From CALZJC01 sp041574955 (GTDB lineage: Bacteria > Acidobacteriota > Thermoanaerobaculia > Multivoradales > JAHEKO01), in assembly GCA_041574955.1 (NCBI GenBank), contig JBFGNS010000135.1, positions 1-11,527 on the forward strand: a stretch of 11,527 nt of DNA, written 5' to 3'. Below are positions 5,547 to 11,527 of the stretch, one piece after another. The first letter of the stretch is position 1. Each line of letters begins with the position of its first letter. The notes beneath the pieces were generated by a model. It worked only from the letters and a program-made list of their open reading frames with translations, searched no databases and was not told where the DNA came from. Made by a program: the position numbers and the translations under genes.

Positions 5547-8099
5547 CTACTCGCGCAACCGGCCGCCGGTGGCGGCGGCGACGGCCGCGACGATCTCGCG
5601 CCGAAGCTCCGCCACCTCGCCGTCGGTGAGCGTGCGGTCTTCTGCCTGGTAGGTGAGGCGGAAAGCCAGGCTCTTGAGGCCGTCGCCGAGCTGGTCGCCG
5701 CGGTAGAGGTCGAACAGCGAGACGTCTCGCAGCAGCCCGCCGGCGGCGTCGGCAATGGACCGCTCGACGTCGGCCGCCGCGATCGCCTCGCCGACCACGA
5801 ACGCCAAGTCTTCGACCACCGGCGGGAACGCCGACACCGGCTGCACGGCGAACCGCTCGGGAGCCGCGGCCAGCAGCCGCTCCAGGTCGAGCTCGGCCGC
5901 CACCACCCGCTCGAACGGCAAGCCGTAGCCGTCGCGCACCTGTGGATGAAGCTCGCCGAGCTCGCCCAGCGGCTCGTCCGCCAGCCGCACCGCGGCTGCC
6001 CGGCCGGGGTGGAACGCCTCGTGCCGGCCGCGCTCGAACTCGAGCGGCGGCAGGTGCAGGTCGGCGGCGAGCGCCTCGAGCACCCCCTTGAGGTCGTAAA
6101 GGTCGGCCGGGCGGGCGCCGTCGCCGCCGTCGTCCCAGCCCCCATCCGACAGCGCGCCGGCCAGCACCAGCGCCAGCCGCCCCGGCTCCTCGGGCAGCGG
6201 CTCGCCGGCGCGCGGCAGATAGACCGGGCCGATCTCGAACAGCGCCAGCGAATCGCGGTGGCGGGCGTTGGCGGCCGCCACCTCGAGCACCGACGGCAGC
6301 AGCGCGTGGCGCATCACCCGCCGCTCGGAGCTGATCGGGTTCTGCAGCTCGACGTACGGCCGCGGGTCGGGCTCGGCGCCGGGACGCAGCGCCGCCGCTT
6401 CGCGCTCCGGCGTGGTCAGGCGGTAGCTGACGACCTCCTGCAGCCCCATCGCCGCCAGCAGGTCGCGGCAGCGCTCCTCCAGCTCGAGCGCGCGGTTGTC
6501 GTGCTGCGGCGGCATGGCGTCGTGGATCTGGGTCTCCGGGATGCGCTCGTAGCCCCACACCCGCGCGATCTCCTCGACCAGATCGGCTACCCCGACCGCC
6601 CCCTGCCCGACGTCCAGCCGGTGGTCGGGCACGGTGACCGTCAGGACCGCGCCCTCGCCCTCGCCCTCGGTCTCGACGCCGAACTCGAGCGCCTCGAGGA
6701 TGCCGACCACCTCGTCGCGCGGGATCTCGACGCCCAGCGCGCGGGTGATCTCGGCCTGCGGCAGGGTGACCACAACCTCGGGCGGCGGCAGCGGCGCTAC
6801 GTCCACCATACCGGCGGCCACCTCGCCGCCCGCCAGTCGCCGCATCAGCTCGATGGCGCGCAGGTTGGCGCGCGGCGCCATCGCCGGATGGACGCCGCGG
6901 CTGAACCGGTACCCCGCCTCCGAGTCGAGCTGCTGCGACAGCACGGTCCGCCGGATGTTGAGGAAGTTCCAGGCCGCCGCCTCGAGCAGCACGTTGACCG
7001 TGGCGTCCGAGACCTCGGAGTCGGCACCGCCCATGATGCCGCCGATCGACAGCGCGCCGGCGGTGTCGGCCACCAGGACGGTGAACTCGTCGAGCCGGCG
7101 CTCCTCGCCGTCGAGCGTGGTCAGCCGCTCGCCGGCCTCGGGCAGCCGTGTGATGATCTTCGGGGTGCCGCCGGCGCGGCGCGCCAGCGCATCGTAGTCG
7201 AAGGCGTGGAGCGGCTGGCCCAGCTCGAGCATCACGTAGTTGGTGACGTCGACGACGTTGCTGATCGGGCGCATGCCGGCGAGCAGCAGGCGGTGGCGCA
7301 GCCAGAACGGCGACGGACCGATGGCGGCGCCCTCGAGCAGGGTGGCGGTGAAGCGCGGGTTGAGCTCCGGCTGGCGGATCTCGATCGTCACCTTCTCCGC
7401 CACCGGCGGGCCGCCGGCCTCGACCGCGGTCGACGGCGGCTCGAGGGTGGCGCCGGTGAGGGCGGCGATCTCGCGCGCCACGCCGAGGATCGAGGCGTTG
7501 CGCACGATGTTGGGGGTGATGGCGATGTCCAGCACGACGTCGCCGAACGCCTCGGCCAGCGGCGTGCCGGCGGGCGGCGCGTCGGCGTCCAGCACGAGCA
7601 CGCCCTCGTGCGCCTCCGACAGTCCGAGCTCCTTCTCCGAGCAGATCATCAGCCGCGACTCGACGCCGCGGATGGTGGCGGGCTCGAGCCGCTTCAGCCG
7701 CCGCCCGCGCTGGCCCGGATCGACCAGCCGGGCGCCGGGCCGCGCCACCGCCACCTTGAGCGGTTCGGCGAGAGGACCGGTGCCGGCGAGCGGCGCCAGA
7801 TTGGGCGCGCCGCTGACGCTGGTCCGGACGCCCTCGCCGTCGTTCACCCGCGCCACCACCAGGCGGTCGGCATCGGGGTGGGGCTCGACCTCGACCAGCT
7901 CGCCCACCACCACCAGCGACGGCTCCCAGGCGACGCCGGTCACCTTGCACTCCGGCCGCTCGTCACCTGCGGGCTCGGGCAGGCCCAGGTAGTCGACCGC
8001 CTCGACCTCCAGCCCGGCGAAGGTCAGCTTGCGCGCCAGTTCCCTTACCGGCAGCCCGATCTCGACGTACTCCCGCACCCAGCCCAGAGGCACCCTCAT
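5547..8099 (-). CDS. pheT: Phenylalanine--tRNA ligase beta subunit
   Basis: The beta chain (850 residues) of the alpha2-beta2 enzyme that charges tRNA-Phe. Domains in order: the N-terminal start VPLGWVREYVEIGLPVREL (3-21); an EMAP-II-like tRNA-binding fold (about 50-160, with PHPDADRL at 73-80 and GAPNLAPL at 97-104); the B3/B4 editing domain, which removes mischarged tyrosine (about 215-400, with NVVDVTNYVMLELGQPLHAF at 281-300); B5 (about 440-520, DLVEEIARVWGYERIPE); the catalytic-like core (about 535-745); and the C-terminal ferredoxin-like anticodon-binding domain (about 755-850, SAFPPVVEDLAFVV). The ATG (8097-8099) overlaps the pheS stop by one base (TGATG), giving tight coupling of the two subunits. 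A longer in-frame extension upstream lies inside pheS and is not the start. Slightly long for the family but complete. Confidence 0.97.
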   Translation of the reverse strand: MRVPLGWVREYVEIGLPVRELARKLTFAGLEVEAVDYLGLPEPAGDERPECKVTGVAWEPSLVVVGELVEVEPHPDADRLVVARVNDGEGVRTSVSGAPNLAPLAGTGPLAEPLKVAVARPGARLVDPGQRGRRLKRLEPATIRGVESRLMICSEKELGLSEAHEGVLVLDADAPPAGTPLAEAFGDVVLDIAITPNIVRNASILGVAREIAALTGATLEPPSTAVEAGGPPVAEKVTIEIRQPELNPRFTATLLEGAAIGPSPFWLRHRLLLAGMRPISNVVDVTNYVMLELGQPLHAFDYDALARRAGGTPKIITRLPEAGERLTTLDGEERRLDEFTVLVADTAGALSIGGIMGGADSEVSDATVNVLLEAAAWNFLNIRRTVLSQQLDSEAGYRFSRGVHPAMAPRANLRAIELMRRLAGGEVAAGMVDVAPLPPPEVVVTLPQAEITRALGVEIPRDEVVGILEALEFGVETEGEGEGAVLTVTVPDHRLDVGQGAVGVADLVEEIARVWGYERIPETQIHDAMPPQHDNRALELEERCRDLLAAMGLQEVVSYRLTTPEREAAALRPGAEPDPRPYVELQNPISSERRVMRHALLPSVLEVAAANARHRDSLALFEIGPVYLPRAGEPLPEEPGRLALVLAGALSDGGWDDGGDGARPADLYDLKGVLEALAADLHLPPLEFERGRHEAFHPGRAAAVRLADEPLGELGELHPQVRDGYGLPFERVVAAELDLERLLAAAPERFAVQPVSAFPPVVEDLAFVVGEAIAAADVERSIADAAGGLLRDVSLFDLYRGDQLGDGLKSLAFRLTYQAEDRTLTDGEVAELRREIVAAVAAATGGRLRE

Positions 8100-9124
8100 C
8101 AGAACTGCTCCAGGAACCTGAGGTCGTTGGCCCAGAACGAGCGGATGTCCTGGATGTCGTGGCGCAGCATGGCGATGCGCTCGGGCCCCATGCCGAAGGC
8201 GAAGCCGGAAAACCGCTGGGGGTCGTAGCCGCCGTTGGCCAGCACCACCGGGTGCACCATGCCGCAGCCCAGGATCTCGAGCCAGCCGGCGTGCTTGCAC
8301 ACCCGGCAGCCGGCGCCGCCGCACAGGAAGCACTCGATGTCCATCTCGGCGCTCGGCTCGGTGAACGGGAAGTGCGAGCAGCGGAAGCGGGTGCGGGTAC
8401 CGGCGCCGAACATGCGGCGCGCGAAGTCGGTGAGCGTGCCTTTCAGGTCGGACATGTGGATGCCAGGCCCCACCGCCAGGCCCTCGACCTGGTTGAACTG
8501 GATCTCGGAGCGGGCGGTGATCTGCTCGTAGCGGTAGCACATGCCCGGCAGGATGACCCGGATCGGCTCCGGGCAGCGCTCGCGCATGGCGTGGATCTGG
8601 CCGGGCGAGGTGTGGGTGCGCAGAATGACGTCGGGGGTGGTGGTGAAGAACGTGTCCTGCATCTCGCGCGCCGGGTGGAACGGCGGGAAGTTGAGCAGCT
8701 GGAAGTTGAGCTCGTCGGTCTCGACCTCGCGCGAGCGGTAGACCTGGAAGCCCATCTCCGCCCAGATGGCGGCGATCCGCCGCAGGGTGTGGGTGGCGGG
8801 GTGGAGCCGCCCGCGGCGCGGCCGCCGGCCGGGCAGGGTGACGTCCAGCGCCTCGGCCGCCAGGCTAACCTCGAGCGCCGCCCGCTCCAGCTCCTCGCGG
8901 CGCCGCTCGAACGCCGCCTCCAGCCGCTGCTGGGCGCGGTTGGCTTCGCGCCCGGCGGCCGGCCGCTCCTCCGGGCTCAGCCGGCCGAGGCCGGCGAGCG
9001 CGCGCTTGAGCGCGCTCTTCTTGCCCAGGTGGCGCACCCGCCAGGCGTCGAGCGCCTGGCCGTCGGCCACCGCCGGCAGCTCCTCGAGTGCCTCGGCTTC
9101 GGCTCGTTTCAGCTCTTCGAGCAT
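8099..9124 (-). CDS. pheS: Phenylalanine--tRNA ligase alpha subunit, cysteine-rich variant
   Basis: The catalytic alpha chain (341 residues) of phenylalanyl-tRNA synthetase. The N-terminal coiled coil (about 1-90) that contacts tRNA ends with the conserved RVRHLGKKSALKRAL (29-43) in its first half. Class II motifs follow: THTLRRIAAIWAEMGF (111-126, motif 1 region), RTHTSPGQIHAM (169-180), MCYRYEQITARSEIQFNQVEG (from 195, motif 2) and GFAFGMGPERIAML (307-320, motif 3). Residues 265-276 read CFLCGGAGCRVC. With Cys287 these form a compact cysteine cluster that likely binds zinc or is structural. E. coli PheS lacks it, but several other bacterial groups have it. The upstream spacer to rplT is 76 bases and very GC-rich, the ribosome binding site is weak, and no T-box leader is visible. 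Confidence 0.97.
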   Translation of the reverse strand: MLEELKRAEAEALEELPAVADGQALDAWRVRHLGKKSALKRALAGLGRLSPEERPAAGREANRAQQRLEAAFERRREELERAALEVSLAAEALDVTLPGRRPRRGRLHPATHTLRRIAAIWAEMGFQVYRSREVETDELNFQLLNFPPFHPAREMQDTFFTTTPDVILRTHTSPGQIHAMRERCPEPIRVILPGMCYRYEQITARSEIQFNQVEGLAVGPGIHMSDLKGTLTDFARRMFGAGTRTRFRCSHFPFTEPSAEMDIECFLCGGAGCRVCKHAGWLEILGCGMVHPVVLANGGYDPQRFSGFAFGMGPERIAMLRHDIQDIRSFWANDLRFLEQF

Positions 9125-9200
9125 CGCGCCACCCGCGCGCCCCCGCCGCTGCCGGGCCGGCGGCCGGCCGGGCCGGGCGCGAGCGTCTCGTCCCGCCGGC

Positions 9201-9572
9201 TCAGGCCTCGCTGCCCGCCGGCTCGAGCGCCCCCTGGGCGAGCTTGACCAGCTCGGCGAACCCTTCGGGATCGCGCACCGCCAGGTCGGCCAGGATCTTG
9301 CGGTCGAGCTCGCAGCCGGCGCGCTTGAGCCCGTTCATGAACCGGTTGTAGGACAGCCCGTTGAGCCGCGCCGCCGCGTTGATGCGCACGATCCACAGGC
9401 GGCGGAAGTCGCGCTTGCGGTTGCGGCGGTCGCGGTAGGCGAACTGCAGCGACCGCTCGACCGCCTCCTTGGCGACCCGGAACGACTTGGACTTTCTGCC
9501 GTAGAACCCCTTGGCGCGCTTCAGGACCTTCTTGCGCCGCTGGGTCCGCTTGGTGCCTCGCTTGACTCTCAT
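9201..9572 (-). CDS. rplT: Large ribosomal subunit protein bL20
   Basis: Ribosomal protein L20 (123 residues), a 23S rRNA-binding protein needed early in large-subunit assembly. It opens with the basic RVKRGTKRTQRRKKVLKRAK (2-21). Next come GFYGRKSKSFRVAKEAV (22-38) and the globular RNA-binding part FAYRDRRNRKRDFRRLWIVR (44-63), NGLSYNRFMNGLK (71-83) and LDRKILADLAV (89-99). The length is slightly above the usual 117-120 because of a short acidic tail. The ATG at 9570-9572 has GAGG a few bases upstream. It lies 112 bases after rpmI in the same operon. In many bacteria L20 represses this operon by binding its leader; whether that happens here is not shown. Confidence 0.98.
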   Translation of the reverse strand: MRVKRGTKRTQRRKKVLKRAKGFYGRKSKSFRVAKEAVERSLQFAYRDRRNRKRDFRRLWIVRINAAARLNGLSYNRFMNGLKRAGCELDRKILADLAVRDPEGFAELVKLAQGALEPAGSEA

Positions 9573-9684
9573 CTCGAACCTCGTTGAGCCCCGTCTGGAG
9601 GGGCGGTAGGGGCCCGGGGCACGCGGCCCGCGGGCGGCGGCCGCGGCGGACAGGTTCGCTCCGCCGCCAGCCGGGTGGGTAGCG

Positions 9685-9879
9685 CTACTTGCCGACGATC
9701 TGCTTGACCAGGCGGGCGAACTTGCCCTGGACCTCGGACGGCTGACGCAGGCGGCGCTTCCGCTTGGTGGTCTTCTTGGTCAGGATGTGGTTGGCCATCG
9801 AGTTGCGGCGCATCACCTTGCCGCCCCCGGTGATCCGGAAGCGCTTGGCGGCGCCCCGATGGCTCTTCATCTTGGGCAT
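9685..9879 (-). CDS. rpmI: Large ribosomal subunit protein bL35
   Basis: Ribosomal protein L35 (64 residues), a small basic protein of the large subunit. The sequence begins MPKMKSHRGAAKRFRITGGG, the family hallmark, and continues with HILTKKTTKRKRRLRQ. The ATG (9877-9879) has a strong AAGGAG at a good distance. The frame stays open far upstream (to about 10068), but that part is not L35-like and contains the promoter, so the short start is correct. L35 usually follows infC; here no infC precedes it, so rpmI is the first gene of its transcript. A promoter-like site lies about 50 bases upstream. Confidence 0.98.
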   Translation of the reverse strand: MPKMKSHRGAAKRFRITGGGKVMRRNSMANHILTKKTTKRKRRLRQPSEVQGKFARLVKQIVGK

Positions 9880-9899
9880 GACGAATCTCTCCTTACTGA

Positions 9900-9917
9900 C
9901 GCCGCCGGGCGGCGGCG
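9900..9917 (-). promoter_or_regulatory. Leader hairpin just before the rpmI ribosome binding site
   Basis: In the predicted short 5' leader of rpmI, CGCCGCC and GGCGGCG form a perfect 7-base-pair stem with a four-base loop, ending a few bases before AAGGAG. It is a candidate for translational control, for example by L20, or for a stabilising 5' stem. The sequence does not show resemblance to the known L20 or IF3 leaders, and a chance GC palindrome is possible. Confidence 0.35.
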
Positions 9918-9927
9918 CGGACCGCCG

Positions 9928-9958
9928 ATTGTACACCACAACGCCCGGCGGCCGCCAA
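9928..9958 (-). promoter_or_regulatory. Probable promoter of the rpmI-rplT-pheST operon
   Basis: On the minus strand TACAAT (9928-9933) matches the -10 consensus at five of six bases. It stands out in very GC-rich DNA. TTGGCG (9953-9958) could be the -35 element (four of six), with a 19-base spacer that is slightly long. Transcription would begin near 9921 and give a leader of about 40 bases before the rpmI ATG. Confidence 0.6.
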
Positions 9959-10159
9959 CCGGGCCCGGCCCGCACGGATCCGCCCCGGCCCTCGCCGCCC
10001 CGCTGGCCGGGCGCGCTGCCTGCCGGAAGTCCCCGCGACGACCCCACATACCGCGCCACGAACCGCAAGGCACCCCGGGACGGAACTCGCGGCAGTGTGA
10101 AGTTCTCCGCGGCGCGGCCGCGGCCGCCGGGCTAATCTCGGGACGAGGAGGTCCCCGCC

Positions 10160-10219
10160 GTGCCCAGCCCGCCGCCCAGCCGTCCGCCGCTTCCGACCGC
10201 CCGCGAGGGTGCCGGGTGA
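10160..10219 (+). CDS. Possible 19-residue leader peptide coupled to the unknown gene
   Basis: A short frame starts at GTG, eight bases after a perfect AGGAGG (10146-10151), the best ribosome binding site in this area. It encodes a proline-rich 19-residue peptide (9 of the first 15 residues after the start are proline or serine). It ends in a TGA that overlaps the GTG start of the downstream gene (GTGA at 10216-10219). This could be a coupling or leader peptide. Alternatively it is the true N-terminus of the downstream protein, put out of frame by a one-base error, or it may be chance. Confidence 0.3.
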   Translation: MPSPPPSRPPLPTAREGAG

Positions 10220-11349
10220 GCCACCGGCTGCTCCAGTTCCGCCACCACCGCAGGTCGGTGCCGGCGCGGCGCTCCGAGGGTCTGGGCGGAGAGCCGCCCC
10301 AGCTGATCCTGGTCGGCGACGAGCCGGTAGAGCTGCCGCGCGGCGTGTCGAGCGCGCGCTGGGCGCTCGAGAAGCAGAGCTCGCAGAACCCCCGCATCCG
10401 GGTCATCCTGGGCTGCGTCGCGCTGCTCGACGAGGTGCTCGAGAGCAACTACGCCATCCTCCACTGCTCGCCCGAGCGGCTGCGCGAGATCTGGTCCCAG
10501 GTGCGCAAGGTGTCGGACGCGATCCGCACGCGCCTGGCACCGCTGCTGGACGAGCGCTCGTGCATCCCGGCGCTCGAACGGGCACGGGGCGACGCCCAGC
10601 TGGCGCTCGACCTGCTCGACCGCAGCCTGCTGATGGAGCTGGAGCGGCTGCCGGACGAGCTGCCGGAGGAGCAGCTGAGCGCCGCCCGCAAGCTGACCTG
10701 CGTCTCGATCGGCAAGCTCTACGCCTTCCTGCAGGACACCTTCGGCCGCCTGATGGAAGCCGACCCGCGCGGCCAGTTCGACGCCGACTACTTCATGTCG
10801 CGGCGGTTTCCGCGCGACATCGAGGAGGCCGAGTGGCTGCACGCCTCGGTGGCGCGCCTGCAGCTCTACCTGGAGAACCTCGAGTCGATGCGGCGATCGA
10901 GGCTGGTGGCGGCGATCGAGGCGCTGCGCGAGGAGAAGATGATCCCGTACGGCTTGGTGTGGCGCGACCTCGAGGAGTTCCTCGACCTGGTGGCCGACGA
11001 CCTGGCCACCAAGCTGCGCTCCATCCTCGCCCTGCGCGGGGTGCGGTTCGACGAGATGGAGGTGCTCGACTACCACGTGGTCGAGGTGCCGATCATCTGC
11101 CGCCAGGTGGTCGAGCTGGGGGCCGCCGGTCGCGAGGCCGCCGAGCGGTTGAGGGCGAACGGCGGTGCCGGCCGCGCCGAGCGGGAGACGACGGTGCGCG
11201 CGATGCTCGACTGCCACGCCGTGTTCGCCGAGCGCATCCAACGCCAGCTCGAGAGCCTGCACCGCAGCCTGCGCGACCTGTGGATGTTCGTGCCGTTCTG
11301 GCTGGAGGCGATCGAGCGGCGGCGCGCGCTGCTGCTGGTGCGCGGCTGA
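10216..11349 (+). CDS. Unknown conserved-looking helical protein in the infC position
   Basis: I do not recognise this 377-residue protein. It looks like a real gene: it is the only plus-strand gene here, its codon use matches its neighbours, and its composition is normal for a folded, soluble, mostly helical protein. After a basic N-terminus (1-20) comes a short strand-like part QLILVGDEPVELP (29-41), then helices through the rest. Notable points are VILGCVALLDEVLESNYAIL (63-82), VSIGKLYAFLQDTFGRLMEA (163-182), FDADYFMSRRFPRDIEEAEWLH (188-209) and an aromatic end LWMFVPFWLEAIERRR (355-370). There is no signal peptide, no clear membrane helix and no known catalytic motif. The GTG at 10216-10218 was chosen because the protein-like composition begins there and a GAGGG lies just upstream. 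It converges on thrS with 15 bases between the stops. Confidence 0.8.
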   Translation: MSHRLLQFRHHRRSVPARRSEGLGGEPPQLILVGDEPVELPRGVSSARWALEKQSSQNPRIRVILGCVALLDEVLESNYAILHCSPERLREIWSQVRKVSDAIRTRLAPLLDERSCIPALERARGDAQLALDLLDRSLLMELERLPDELPEEQLSAARKLTCVSIGKLYAFLQDTFGRLMEADPRGQFDADYFMSRRFPRDIEEAEWLHASVARLQLYLENLESMRRSRLVAAIEALREEKMIPYGLVWRDLEEFLDLVADDLATKLRSILALRGVRFDEMEVLDYHVVEVPIICRQVVELGAAGREAAERLRANGGAGRAERETTVRAMLDCHAVFAERIQRQLESLHRSLRDLWMFVPFWLEAIERRRALLLVRG

Positions 11350-11364
11350 GCCGCGCCGCGGCCG

Positions 11365-11527
11365 CTACAGCTCGCGGCTGCGCTCGGCGGTCTGCCGCCG
11401 GATGCGCTCGGCGAGCTCGCCCACCGGCCGCGCGCCGCGGTCCTCGCCGGTCCTCAGCCGCACCGCCACCGTGCCGGCCTCCTCCTCCTTGGCGCCCACC
11501 ACCAGCATGTAGGGCACCTTCTGGAGC
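11365..11527 (-). CDS. thrS: Threonine--tRNA ligase, C-terminal end only
   Basis: The last 53 residues of threonyl-tRNA synthetase; the rest lies beyond the right edge. The visible part is the end of the class IIa anticodon-binding domain. KVPYMLVVGAKEEEAGTVAV aligns with the E. coli stretch KIPYMLVCGDKEVESGKVAV. It is followed by RLRTGEDRGARPVGELAERI, matching RTRRGKDLGSMDVNEV in E. coli. The gene is in the usual thrS-(infC)-rpmI-rplT-pheS-pheT neighbourhood, which supports the call, but infC is missing between it and rpmI. Its stop is 15 bases from the stop of the convergent unknown gene. Confidence 0.95.
   Translation of the reverse strand, partial: LQKVPYMLVVGAKEEEAGTVAVRLRTGEDRGARPVGELAERIRRQTAERSREL

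Larger units (their letters stand above)
9880..10215. other. 336-base intergenic spacer between divergent genes, no infC
   Basis: The stretch between rpmI (minus) and the unknown gene (plus) is GC-rich and has no recognisable protein. It does not encode the conserved C-terminal part of translation initiation factor IF3. It holds the rpmI promoter and leader hairpin at its left end. At its right end are a strong AGGAGG and a short open frame that feeds into the plus-strand gene. The middle (about 9960-10135) shows runs such as GCGGCCGCGGCCGCC but no feature I can name. No clear plus-strand promoter is visible; TAATCT near 10133 is a poor candidate. Confidence 0.6.

Noticed and set aside
5310..8228. 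A 972-residue open frame on the plus strand opposite pheT
   Set aside because: It is the antisense shadow of pheT in GC-rich DNA. Its composition is arginine-, histidine- and glycine-rich low complexity with no domain, while the minus strand encodes a complete PheT.
9125..9200. T-box or other leader control upstream of pheS
   Set aside because: The gap is only 76 bases, all GC-rich, without a T-box sequence or specifier loop.
9787..10215. N-terminal extension of the unknown plus-strand gene back to 9787
   Set aside because: The extension overlaps rpmI and its promoter on the other strand and is low-complexity. Protein-like sequence begins only around 10216.
11350..11364. Bidirectional terminator between the unknown gene and thrS
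   Set aside because: The 15-base gap is a short GC palindrome with no T-runs on either side.

Overview
The window is uniformly GC-rich chromosomal DNA. Codon third positions are almost all G or C, and there are no transposases, phage genes, tRNAs or CRISPR repeats. The genes point to a Gram-negative bacterium. RNase Y and YmdB sit next to ZapA and a 6S RNA, and a WaaE/KdtX-like core glycosyltransferase follows. This would fit Acidobacteriota or a deltaproteobacterial-type lineage such as Myxococcota or Desulfobacterota. The sequence alone does not decide between them.

Almost everything is on the minus strand, so the reading order runs from high to low coordinates. At the right edge is the 3' end of thrS. 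It is followed by one plus-strand gene of unknown function (10216-11349) that converges on thrS. Next comes a 336-base spacer, and then the minus-strand operon rpmI-rplT-pheS-pheT. Its likely promoter is at 9928-9958. In many bacteria infC lies between thrS and rpmI; here it is absent and the unknown gene occupies that place.

Downstream of pheT are a ZapB-like coiled-coil gene and zapA (cell-division, FtsZ-ring factors). A 191-base structured segment follows that I read as 6S RNA (ssrS), based on its fold and its position after zapA. It is probably not in a protein-only annotation. Then come rny (RNase Y, the membrane-anchored mRNA endonuclease) and ymdB (phosphodiesterase), joined by an ATGA overlap. 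A family 2 glycosyltransferase overlaps the end of ymdB by 14 bases. The run ends with a DoxX-type membrane protein and a Gfo/Idh/MocA oxidoreductase, again joined by ATGA; the oxidoreductase runs off the left edge.

The window is therefore a translation block (thrS, rpmI, rplT, pheS, pheT), a division block (zapB-like, zapA), an RNA-control block (6S RNA, rny, ymdB) and an envelope/redox tail. Most of it is conserved housekeeping. The less ordinary items are the unknown 377-residue protein in the infC position, the short upstream frame coupled to it, and the 6S RNA with a recognisable template for product RNA.
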